Shown: positions 52,801-56,892 of the stretch, in pieces
Layout of the letters: every line of letters starts with the position of its first letter
Numbering within the stretch: the first letter of the stretch is position 1
Assembly (NCBI GenBank): GCA_903813345.2
Contig: CAIIXF020000002.1
Location: 16,498,467-16,562,466 of the forward strand
Source: Owenia fusiformis
Taxonomy: Eukaryota; Annelida; Polychaeta; Sabellida; Oweniidae
Length of the DNA: 64,000 bases
Direction: 5' to 3'
Translations under genes and position numbers: made by a program
The notes under the pieces: generated by a model
Seen by the model: only the letters and a program-made list of their open reading frames with translations
Database searches by the model: none
Told to the model about the DNA's origin: nothing

Positions 52801-54381
52801 ATGTGTGCAGTTCAATGAAAATGAGTGAATTTATTTTAAAACATTTAAGTTTTGTGATTTTGATTCTCATCTAAAACTAGCTAGCACTCTGGTCAGTAGG
52901 AGGGTTAATCCAAAAGTTCTGAACCGTTTGTTCTAAAAATCTTAATACTTTATGAATATTTTTCATATTTAGCCACAACCACCCCATATTTTATAATATT
53001 TCACTGTTATATTTCAGGAGGAATTGGTGACAACTCTACGTAAGAAGCTGACCATTCTACAACATGAGAAAGACAGCTGTGAGGCTGATATTAAACTCAA
53101 TGATGAGCTGGGGGAGAAGGTAACTATGATTTTTCAGTATTCAAGCAACAGAATTCAATTGAAATTCATTCAGTTGTGAATCTGGAACATCATCTACAAC
53201 ATGTTCTTTCCAATAGTTTTATTTATTTTGCTTCTTTGAAAGAGAGCTTCATCTGACACCCAGAATATCCAGAATATTACAATAACTCTAATATTATGAT
53301 CGGTTCAGATGATTTCTAAGTCAAAATAATACTGGCTAAAAATACTAGAGCGAATATTGCTGTGAACTGAAAAATTCACTATGTTTGATTTTAACTTGCA
53401 CAGAAACCTTAATAACATCTTTCAATCCCCAAATACTGAGTTTTTACATGATTGCCTGCAGAACATGTGTAGTACTGCCATCTTTTGAAAGTTAAACACA
53501 TTAAATCAGCTAAGCAGTGTGTAAAATATGAAGCATGATACCTGAAGACATGGCAAGACAGATTAATGGTAAATAAAAGCTTTAGTATCTTTACTTATCC
53601 TCCACTCTTATATATTTCAGGTAACCGAACTGGTCAAAAAGAAATGTGCTCGCGAGAGTGAGTTTGATAAATACAAACTCTATGTAGATGAACTTGACAA
53701 AATTATGGTCCTCATGTTGAAGTTGTCTGGAAGGCTAGCTAGGGCTGAAAATGCGGTCAACAGTCTACCAGAAGATGCTTCTAAAACTGAGAAAGTAAGT
53801 TTTTTCGAAAATAGAATAGATATTGTTCAAAGTGGAAAACATGTAACATTATTATATGTAGAATATGATAAATATTTTTAGATCTTATTTCCCAGTTACG
53901 TATAGAACTTTGAATGTAAAATTGTATTTGTATATGTAAAGGGGGTTTCATAATTTAATACAACAACTATCTGTATTTTTGTTAAAAACGGAAGTTTAAA
54001 AATTGTCATCTGTCATAAGTAAGAGCACTAAGGGAGGGATGCATAAAGGTGGGAAAAATATAAAAGATGGTGCTATTGATCCATAGATAATAAACAAACT
54101 TTTATGTGTTTTGTTTCCAGGGGCCACTATTGTCAAAGCATGAGGAACTGAGTAAGAAGATGGAAGATGCTAAAATGTTAAAGGAAGGCATAGATAGACG
54201 AAGTCGCCAAGTCTCAAAATATCTTGTCAATTATCTCAATGAGTTGGAATTTGCAGATTATGAACATTTTGTAAAAATGAAATCAAAATTGCGAATTGAC
54301 CAACAGGAAATAGAGGATAAAATCCAAATGGGACAAGAGCAATTAACTGAACTCTTAAAAAATGTGAATGTTAGTACATAG
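1616..54381 (+). CDS. shroom: Shroom-family actin/Rho-kinase scaffold gene, nine exons, 5' end outside window
   Basis: Spliced coding sequence: 1616-1804, 8201-12446, 15198-15316, 26674-27627, 50695-52164, 52448-52559, 53018-53119, 53621-53794, 54121-54381. Each internal boundary has AG/GT, and intron phases match at every junction, giving 2,541 residues plus stop. The C-terminal ~180 residues match the Shroom ASD2 domain, with signatures LSGRLARAENAV, LADYEHFVKMKS-like EFADYEHFVKMKSKL, and a final coiled coil. In the known family ASD2 binds Rho-kinase and drives apical actomyosin contraction; a PDZ domain is usual at the N terminus and must lie upstream if present. The long middle is Ser/Pro/Gln-rich, predicted disordered, with SH3-type proline motifs (PVPPPRRKK, PPTLPPR). 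I cannot place the actin-binding ASD1 region. Gene span exceeds 52 kb and one intron hosts a full retrotransposon. Family assignment is firm; additional cassette exons are possible. Confidence 0.9.
1965..2144. repeat. Truncated pogo-like repeat with 72-bp tandem duplication
   Basis: Begins TACAGTAAAACTTATATCC, as do the copies at 15351 and 31690. It contains two 72-bp copies starting GAATACCTCTC at 2001 and 2073. No matching right terminus is found. Confidence 0.65.
4833..5304. repeat. 22-bp satellite array, two blocks
   Basis: Unit TGCATCATTGTTGATAAAGC plus CA. The word GATAAAGC recurs exactly every 22 bp at 4841-5061 (11 units) and 5131-5285 (8 units), with only point differences. Each block ends in a similar cap, ATCATTGTTCAT(T/G)GTTGGTCATGT, so the block itself seems duplicated. 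Contiguous units without spacers; not a CRISPR. Confidence 0.95.
8201..12446 (+). CDS. shroom: Shroom giant central exon
   Basis: A single exon encoding about 1,415 residues. The acceptor is TTTATTTTCAG. The donor is CAG|GTTTGC, weak compared with the other donors of this gene. The product is low-complexity, rich in Ser, Pro, Gln, Asn and Lys, without membrane segments. Visible motifs: IGPRKLRERPISWHH at the start, PQPVPPPRRKK (SH3-ligand type), a basic patch GLRRFFPGLSKPQIKR, and several twice-repeated short blocks (ESPTHKPYS, FIDKAVG, FERSKSER, PDETIRKVPF). If the weak donor is not used, the frame runs five more codons (VCYN then TAA, ending at 12461). Confidence 0.88.
12447..15197. other. 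Shroom intron
   Basis: 2.75-kb intron. It contains an in-frame stop shortly after the weak donor, an AATAAA at 12601, and a degenerate tandem array at about 13360-13700. Otherwise it is AT-rich with no coding signal. Confidence 0.65.
13360..13700. repeat. Degenerate ATGGTCATGCACTG tandem array
   Basis: Repeated variants of CATGGTCATGCACTGTATT and CATTGTCATGTGTCATATGG, with an irregular period of roughly 15-30 bp. The array produces open frames in more than one reading frame that read as His/Cys/Met-rich nonsense; these are not genes. Confidence 0.8.
15198..15316 (+). CDS. shroom: Shroom small exon
   Basis: 119-bp exon between TTTTTCCTAG and GTAAGT. It starts in phase 0 (matching the 12446 donor) and ends in phase 2. 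It encodes a Ser/Thr-rich stretch beginning NLSNQTAGSGYETKSADSS and ending FYEQVT. No domain. Its short length and phase difference mean skipping it would break the frame, so it is probably constitutive. Confidence 0.8.
15351..15500. mobile_element. Pogo/Tigger-like non-autonomous element
   Basis: Starts TACAGTAAAACTTGTTTAAT and ends with a diverged inverted counterpart containing GTGTTCAGATTAGACATGTG. TA-CAG ends fit the Tc1/mariner-pogo superfamily. Confidence 0.55.
16330..16775. repeat. Inverted-repeat element carrying a CTCF-like motif
   Basis: TAACCCAGATGCGAGTAG (16342-16359) is the near-perfect reverse complement (16/18) of CTACTCGCATTTGGGTAA (16753-16770). A diverged copy of its right end recurs inverted at about 39635-39710. 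Confidence 0.6.
16725..16736 (-). promoter_or_regulatory. CTCF-like core motif
   Basis: GCCACCTGGTGG, which on the minus strand reads CCACCAGGTGGC and fits the bilaterian CTCF core CCASYAGRKGGC. Binding is not shown. Confidence 0.3.
17197..17310. mobile_element. Pogo/Tigger-like fragment
   Basis: Begins TACAGTAAAACCTGTCTTAG and contains repeated GGTGTTC(A/T)ACTT blocks typical of this family in the window. The right end is unclear. Confidence 0.5.
26674..27627 (+). CDS. shroom: Shroom proline-rich exon
   Basis: Acceptor TTTGTGTTTCCAG, donor GTAAGT. The first T completes the Asn codon left open by the 15316 donor. It encodes about 318 residues with an acidic patch (TSDEEDAPP), SH3/EVH1-type proline motifs (PPTLPPRNY, PTPPPKD, APPPPKRAEDY) and YSPKFNEQYSPQ repeats. 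The open frame is much richer in G and C than the flanking introns. Confidence 0.87.
30740..30832 (-). repeat. Dispersed short repeat (AAGGAATAAAGTAA family), inverted copy
   Basis: Read on the minus strand: GGAACCAGCAAGGAATAAAG, TAAACAAACATATAG, then ACACTCTAAATTGTATAGAA. Other inverted copies are near 7520-7600, 25067-25122, 30215-30300 and 32940-33035. Confidence 0.6.
31690..31872. mobile_element. Complete pogo/Tigger-like non-autonomous element
   Basis: Left end TACAGTAAAACCTGTCTAAT. The right end read in reverse is TACAGAGAAACTTTTTATTC. About 183 bp, with internal GGTGTTCACATTTGAGG and GTGTTCACATTGAGAGG blocks. No coding capacity. Confidence 0.6.
33187..33290 (+). repeat. Dispersed short repeat (AAGGAATAAAGTAA family)
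   Basis: AGAGTGAAATTAGCAAGGAA followed by TAAAGTAAACAGATGTGTAG and AACTCTAAAGTGTTGAGAAA. Confidence 0.6.
33304..33455. mobile_element. Pogo/Tigger-like element
   Basis: The right end reads in reverse TACAATAAAACATGTCTGAG. Inside are three GTGTTCACT blocks. The left end (TACAGTATATAGTAAAA) is diverged. Confidence 0.5.
35543..35660 (+). repeat. Dispersed short repeat (AAGGAATAAAGTAA family), best copy
   Basis: GTGGATAAGAGTGGAATCAG, CAAGGAATAAAACAAACAAA, then TCAACACTCTAATTTATATA and GTGCAGTTCATACAAG. A second diverged copy lies at 35335-35440. Confidence 0.65.
39635..39710 (-). repeat. Diverged copy of the 16330-16775 repeat end
   Basis: GATGCAAGTAGTTTCACCAC followed by CAGGTGGCT aligns with the reverse complement of 16720-16760 and includes a second CTCF-like core, CCACCAGGTGGC, at 39658-39669. 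Confidence 0.45.
40900..41060 (+). repeat. Dispersed GTGTCTGTAACAAATGGC repeat, third copy
   Basis: GGCATCTGTAACAAATGGCA followed by GGTGGTGGCATTTTACAT. Related stretches lie at about 2690-2790 and 4440-4565. Confidence 0.5.
41325..41513. mobile_element. Short TIR element (mariner-like ends)
   Basis: Left end TACAGTTTGGAACAAAAATA; the right end in reverse is CATAGTTTGGAACAAAATAA. About 190 bp, non-coding, lying about 250 bp upstream of the retrotransposon. Confidence 0.65.
41759..41764. repeat. Target-site duplication, left copy
   Basis: TACTTA immediately before the 5' LTR recurs at 49600-49605 after the 3' LTR. Because the LTR/leader junction also reads TA, the true duplication may be 4, 5 (ACTTA) or 6 bp. 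Confidence 0.75.
41765..42270 (+). repeat. 5' LTR
   Basis: Starts TGTAACGGAGTG and ends CCCGGTCA (canonical TG..CA). It matches 49094-49599 over about 506 bp at a constant offset of 7,329 with no difference seen by eye. The shared sequence extends two bases further (TA), so the exact 3' edge is ambiguous. Near its end it carries AATAAATAAA (42203-42212) and TATAAAG. Confidence 0.93.
42276..42293 (+). promoter_or_regulatory. Probable primer-binding site of the retrotransposon
   Basis: TGGTGGAGCTGCCTGAGG lies 6 bp after the 5' LTR end. It begins TGG, as required to pair with the CCA tail of a tRNA primer. The first eight bases would pair with a tail ending CTCCACCA; I do not assign the tRNA. 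Confidence 0.55.
42304..43227 (+). CDS. gag: Retrotransposon Gag (capsid and nucleocapsid)
   Basis: 307 residues starting at an ATG 33 bp after the LTR. The N-terminal ~170 residues are a helical capsid-like region (for example DEFHSKLMYYTSRLKK). A Gln/Asn-rich linker with NQYQPQ repeats follows. Two zinc knuckles of the form CX2CX4HX4C start at about residue 269 (CERCGKSNHLSLNC, then CFQCGRGGHYSYMC). Translation ends at UGA five residues after the second knuckle, a natural-looking Gag terminus. Gag would package the element RNA into virus-like particles. Confidence 0.92.
   Translation: MDLSILDKFHGKSEENVIIWLNTIDTFANLKNWNQQRKCSLIPLLVKGEAAKYFEQLEENTKNDWEELTEALKERFPPKQSERWELLDKLDTLKQNDMSVDEFHSKLMYYTSRLKKDAEDVKELFVQGLNTSTKNFVRLKEPENLEQAVKFARIHSNMPQDSAPEMLAASIKILTDKVDKLSVAAVTVDAMGQRYANNNQFPVQQSAQRQQNQYQPQNQYQPQKQYQPQNPFQQQNQFPGNQQFTQQQKRYPQHDQQFMQQNSSSRNQCERCGKSNHLSLNCYARFKQCFQCGRGGHYSYMCRNVAK
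43225..43247 (+). promoter_or_regulatory. Candidate stop-codon recoding signal between gag and pol
   Basis: The gag UGA lies in TGAGGA (43225-43230), which is exactly complementary to TCCTCA (43242-43247) across an 11-nt loop. The stop would therefore sit in the base of a hairpin, in a frame open on both sides. That the hairpin promotes readthrough is inference. Confidence 0.45.
43228..47076 (+). CDS. pol: Retrotransposon Pol (protease, RT, RNase H, integrase, chromodomain)
   Basis: The frame is the same as gag and open from the codon after its UGA. No ATG occurs before the protease, so Pol most likely needs readthrough. Numbering from the GTG at 43297: protease DTGA near residue 43; RT with DYRRLNKN, FGLKNAP and the catalytic box YCDD at 379; RNase H with ISCDASG and YTDH; integrase HHCC zinc finger from about 814; catalytic Asp 882, Asp 941 and Glu 977 (35 residues apart, the DD35E arrangement); a Ser-rich spacer; and a C-terminal chromodomain from about 1199 with the aromatic pattern CYKVKW and STWEYEEN. 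All catalytic residues appear intact. Confidence 0.93.
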   Translation, partial: GLAPVPHRDGHLETKVDNQKFKQVKSDSGKVAIPAVQSVKVNLQRSVSNIIIHTNIVDNNIKALVDTGAEQSCMRLALYEKLNLHKKCPISPTNIELYGAGGEAHKLEVLGVANVPLKFEDIEYVQPMHILKSANHDVILGEDFFSQSKALIDFTQKVVILQKGDPTKHSTYTTNEPRLTACVNNVAIGSEVQTSGINLEKCKLPEGEKTKLVTFIDKNKDVFSQNMNELGCANSTYEHVIRTKSDKPVQQRFYRYSQEQKNEIDKQCDQMLEYGIIEHSVSEYASPVVLVKKKSNEYRLAIDYRRLNKNTEAIHYPLPQLNDIIDCIAHSKATIFSVLDMHSGFWQLPLSESSKHKTAFVTHKGKFQFNRMPFGLKNAPMSFQRVMNDVLKGLTWDFVLVYCDDIIVFSKDMKEHLNHLDQVFTRLRKANLKLKPSKCKLALEKVVYLGFVFIKEGITVDNEKIKAILSYPQPTNVTEVRAYLGLCNFYRRFVKGFSNIVAPLNNLMRKNVEFVWDEQCENAFQESKIMLTTEPVLVYPDLQKPFIISCDASGTAIGYILGQIDEQGRERAVSYGGRSLSTGERKWSITERECLALIEAINEYHIYIANAHFIVYTDHISLKYLQSIKDHTGRLGRWSIKLQAYDFTIEFRCGKSNSNADALSRRPYEVNECKQMCQQTTTIQTEDSGITQDNCTDEWVAYSIPSPTTMQTGNIGSEGQNVKCPISESKQQTGMCSDLSALSSICEITQSSNEVFQNKQRQDPQLQMYIKYLEQDELPDKENLARKVILESQDFLIKDGILYHMYYPRGKGHKSDRVVIQLAIPQQLREDVLQCYHDSLMGGHQGQDRTYNTIRYKYYWPKMYSDIEKYVKSCEICQQSKRYHGQRAPLQPLPTGSLFSRVHMDILGPIHKVNGFQYILLIVDSFSKWPEAVALKSIEATEVARVLFTEFICRYGSMKTLITDRGQNFMSKVIQELCRMFGIEHRATSSYHPETNSSCERMNSTINQAFRCFVDKQQSNWPQLLPGILASYRFSPATESTGYSPYYLLYGKEPLMPLDTMVPVSMGQSTVTDRLQDIQTNLEVARDIAKENQEAAKIKTKTQHDKKAKLPQFKVGDRVWLHVPKTPTGLTPKHCRKYHGPYYIVRANANMTYKLIRCSDDRLLRSLVHANRLKPYVDPETRPTNIPRVQQGQVLQDDNHIDQGSSSISDSSSESDQQPPQVQEVERLLACGKHNGKKCYKVKWRNEKKSTWEYEENIPRNLIREYHITKTNTGKVRKRKTR
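47077..49079 (+). other. Long non-coding 3' internal region of the retrotransposon
   Basis: About 2 kb after pol without a sizeable open frame on either strand and no env. It contains short direct repeats: AATAAAGCAAGTGAAA-like units at 47315-47380, and ATGTAGTTCAAGTGAAA-like units at 47735-47800. It also holds a 7-bp-stem hairpin (49060-49076) and a 17-bp copy of the LTR start (49040-49056). Confidence 0.7.
49080..49093 (+). promoter_or_regulatory. Polypurine tract
   Basis: GGAGGGGAAGCAAA directly abuts the 3' LTR, the expected position for the plus-strand primer of reverse transcription. Confidence 0.8.
49094..49599 (+). repeat. 3' LTR
   Basis: Direct copy of the 5' LTR, preceded by a purine-rich tract and followed by the target-site duplicate TACTTA. 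Confidence 0.93.
49600..49605. repeat. Target-site duplication, right copy
   Basis: TACTTA, matching 41759-41764. It marks the integration point in the Shroom intron. Confidence 0.75.
49606..50694. other. Shroom intron, part downstream of the retrotransposon
   Basis: About 1.1 kb of AT-rich intron ending in the TATTTTTAG acceptor at 50694. No feature recognised. Confidence 0.6.
50695..52164 (+). CDS. shroom: Shroom Ser-Pro-rich exon downstream of the retrotransposon intron
   Basis: Acceptor CTATTTTTAG, donor GTGAGT. The first G completes the Ser codon left by the 27627 donor, giving SNHS followed by YPTDSYLSHRK. About 490 residues. It contains four copies of a SSPV(K/E)-type block between 51690 and 51800, potential proline-directed phosphorylation sites, and repeated MRRQQ/MKRQQ blocks (51403-51473). 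The last part, ending SSSRSFDGANR, leads into the short exon before ASD2. Confidence 0.9.
52448..52559 (+). CDS. shroom: Shroom exon preceding ASD2
   Basis: 112-bp exon between TTTTCCAG and GTAAGA, phases 2 in and 0 out. It encodes SDSSLSPYLSAPEATRDE and ends TLEKQK, where the helical C-terminal region begins. Confidence 0.88.
53018..53119 (+). CDS. shroom: Shroom exon, start of ASD2
   Basis: Exactly 34 codons between ATATTTCAG and GTAACT, phase 0 at both ends. The product begins EELVTTLRKKLTILQHEK and ends NDELGEK, matching the opening helix of the ASD2 coiled-coil domain. Confidence 0.92.
53621..53794 (+). CDS. shroom: Shroom exon, ASD2 core
   Basis: 58 codons between TATATTTCAG and GTAAGT. 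It contains FDKYKLYVDELDKIMVL and LSGRLARAENAV, the most conserved part of ASD2 across Shroom proteins. Confidence 0.94.
54121..54381 (+). CDS. shroom: Shroom terminal exon, end of ASD2 and stop
   Basis: Acceptor TTTTGTTTCCAG, stop TAG at 54379. It encodes the last ASD2 helix: MEDAKMLKEGIDRRSRQ, then ELEFADYEHFVKMKSKL, then a heptad-like end DKIQMGQEQLTELLK, and a short tail NVNVST. In the known structure of the family this segment forms an antiparallel coiled coil that binds the Rho-kinase coiled coil. Confidence 0.94.
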   Translation, partial: GPLLSKHEELSKKMEDAKMLKEGIDRRSRQVSKYLVNYLNELEFADYEHFVKMKSKLRIDQQEIEDKIQMGQEQLTELLKNVNVST

Positions 54382-54429
54382 TGTTATACATAAATGGAGT
54401 ATATGTACTAAAATGTAAGTCTCGGACTG

Positions 54430-54435
54430 AATAAA
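54430..54435 (+). terminator. Possible proximal polyadenylation signal of Shroom
   Basis: AATAAA about 50 bp after the Shroom stop. A second AATAAA lies at 55126-55131 in the same stretch. Which one is used cannot be decided from sequence alone. Confidence 0.4.
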
Positions 54436-55125
54436 AAACTAAATTTGATTGATGAAAACTGCAGGTCAGGTTTATTATTTAAAACACTGAAAACACCAAA
54501 TATTTATTTAATATTTTATTGGACTATGGATGTTAATTCAGTACAGACTAGTAGCAAAGAGAATTGCCATGGTAACTATTCTGATTCATCAATGTAGAAA
54601 TTGATAGATGAAATAGCTAATTTCAGTTAATGTTAACATTCTCAACTAGAGTTAGAAAACTTTTAACACGAAGTAAACCTAAAACATGAGCTTATATTTT
54701 CCATGTATTTATGATTTTTATGTAGAACTTTGTAGATAACCATTTTAAATGATCGCATCAAGTATGTCTTCAATATTGCTTTTTGAAAAAGTCAAGTTGT
54801 AAATATTAATTCTAGATATTTTATTTTTTCAGTTTTAGAATCAAGATTTAAAATGTTTTTATTATTGTATTATTTATTGAATGCTTGGATTAAAAAAACT
54901 GTAAAGAAAAACAGCTTTTGAATGACTATTTGCGGCATCTACCAATTACCTTCTCATTTTACTACTGTAATATTTCTGTAGATTGTATAGTATGGTTACC
55001 ATGGCAACAATAACCTTTGATTATTGACCACATCATCAACTTTGGCTTTCTGCGTAAGCAATGATATGATTATTTTTGTTACTATAGCAACAAGGCTTTG
55101 TATTAAGTAATGTATGCTTTTGTTT

Positions 55126-55131
55126 AATAAA
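55126..55131 (+). terminator. Possible distal polyadenylation signal of Shroom
   Basis: AATAAA in TGTTTAATAAATGTAC, about 750 bp after the Shroom stop and upstream of the next gene. Confidence 0.4.
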
Positions 55132-55403
55132 TGTACATGTATGTGTCCAGGAAATATGAGTTTACTTGTTTGTATTCATAATTGGTTTAAGAAATCAGAT
55201 CAACTTTTCCAATTTAATTCATCTTCACTCAATCTTCCTAGGGATAGTTATCCTAAAGAATAATTTTAATGTATAATAGTATATTGATACACTTTTCAAC
55301 TTTATCCCAGCTGCTGAACCTTAAGATTTCTCATAGTTCTTTAATGTTCATAAGATTCACCTGTTTTGAACAATCGTTTTGTCCTAAACTTATCCTATTT
55401 AAA

Positions 55404-55611
55404 GTAGCGGTCACACTTGCCGTGTGGGCTCACCGTTCGCCACCGCGTGGCTAATTTAAAAATTCATTTTTCAATTAATTAATTAATTTTGTATTTCATG
55501 TGAAAATTTTTGTTTTGCCCACCGTGTTTCTATGCTGTGCCCCGCCGTCTGCCCCAAAAGTACTTACACGGTGGCGAACCGTGAGCCCACACGGCATAAG
55601 TGTGACCACTC
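55404..55611. mobile_element. Palindromic TIR element (MITE-like)
   Basis: Arms of about 45 bp: GCGGTCACACTTGCCGTGTG near the left edge mirrors CACACGGCATAAGTGTGACC near the right. GCTCACCGTTCGCCACCG is mirrored by CGGTGGCGAACCGTGAGC. GC-rich arms flank an AT-rich centre. Non-coding. A target duplication is unclear. Confidence 0.8.
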
Positions 55612-56672
55612 CATAAAAGGATTCACTCTTGTTACTCAATCAGTTCTGGTTATGCTCTACTAGCTACCCCCACCTTAATAAAATGTTATTTTCAACAACA
55701 AGATAGACTAAGATGTTTCCCAGGATAAAAGCAAAAAAACTGCAAGATACACAACTGCATACTGGCTGAAATGAACACATAGATCACCATAATCATAGTC
55801 ACTCATTCGCCATACTAGGCTAGCTGATGTTAGCATACTATTCCATATAAATCAAAAACAAATCACGAACCATATAGCGTTGTGATGTCAATAGTGAATC
55901 ATATTCCTCAAATAAATACAATTTACTCGTACAGAATCTTGGCAATGTTCAACACAGTTAATACTTACAACTGTGAATTATTAATTGATGTAATTCTCGA
56001 AAACAGAAACATGTTGTTTTTCAGAAGTGGAATTGCTTTGAAATATGTCATATATAATATAGCGCATAATTTAATCCCCACATATCCTAAGATACTATAA
56101 GCATAACTGCCTCTTAAACAGTCAGGTGGACATAATACATGTAATATTTGCTGGCTGGTAATGTATAGAAGGGAAGTAATGTCACAGCAAGTTGAACTGT
56201 CGCACATATTAACACTATTGTTAATAACAATTTGTTATTAATTTAGCTGCCTGTCAAGAAAACGTCAGTTTGCTCATGTTTCCTGGAGGCAATAGACTCA
56301 AATAGAGTGAGAAATGTTAGTCAAATACATGTGATTTTTACTCTTAATTTTATGGAAATGTGAGAAATACTTGCATTTCATCCACATTCTAAAGATGAAA
56401 TTGCAGAATTGAGAGAAGCATTTACACAGGAGGATATTTTGATTTTGTATCAACATGTAGTAGAAGACTATGCTACTGCTAAGGCATAATGACTATAACG
56501 AGGCATATAGAAGATCATATCACCATTACTGGAATTAGACTGATTACACATTCAGACGTCATTTTATATAAGGACTAAAGACATCTACGGTGCTTATTAG
56601 TGTAAGCCTATATATTGAACGAAATTGTCTCAAATTACAATTGAAGAAACATCGCACAGGACATAATCATAA

Positions 56673-56892
56673 ATGGCATCATACACTGTACCAAAAGAGA
56701 CACTTAACTATGAAGATTTCTTCCCTGGTTTCAAGGCATTATTTGAAGCAGAAGAGTATGCAAGCACCCTTACTACAGATGAGGTAGAGAAGGCTAAAAC
56801 TGAACTGAATGAAGATCCAAAGGAAAGAGTCGCTGCAGTTCAACAGTTACGTGATTGGATCAACAAACAACCACACTTTGAATGTTGTACTG
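56673..56892 (+). CDS. CRAL-TRIO gene exon 1
   Basis: ATG to donor ACTG|GTAATG, phase 1. Encodes MASYTVPKETLNYEDF, the acidic helix and the N-terminal domain start, ending in PHFECCT. Confidence 0.85.

Larger units (their letters stand above)
54382..56672. other. Shroom 3' UTR and intergenic region
   Basis: About 2.3 kb between the Shroom stop and the CRAL-TRIO start codon. It contains two AATAAA signals, a fold-back TIR element (55404-55611) and presumably the CRAL-TRIO promoter and 5' UTR, which I cannot delimit. Confidence 0.6.
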
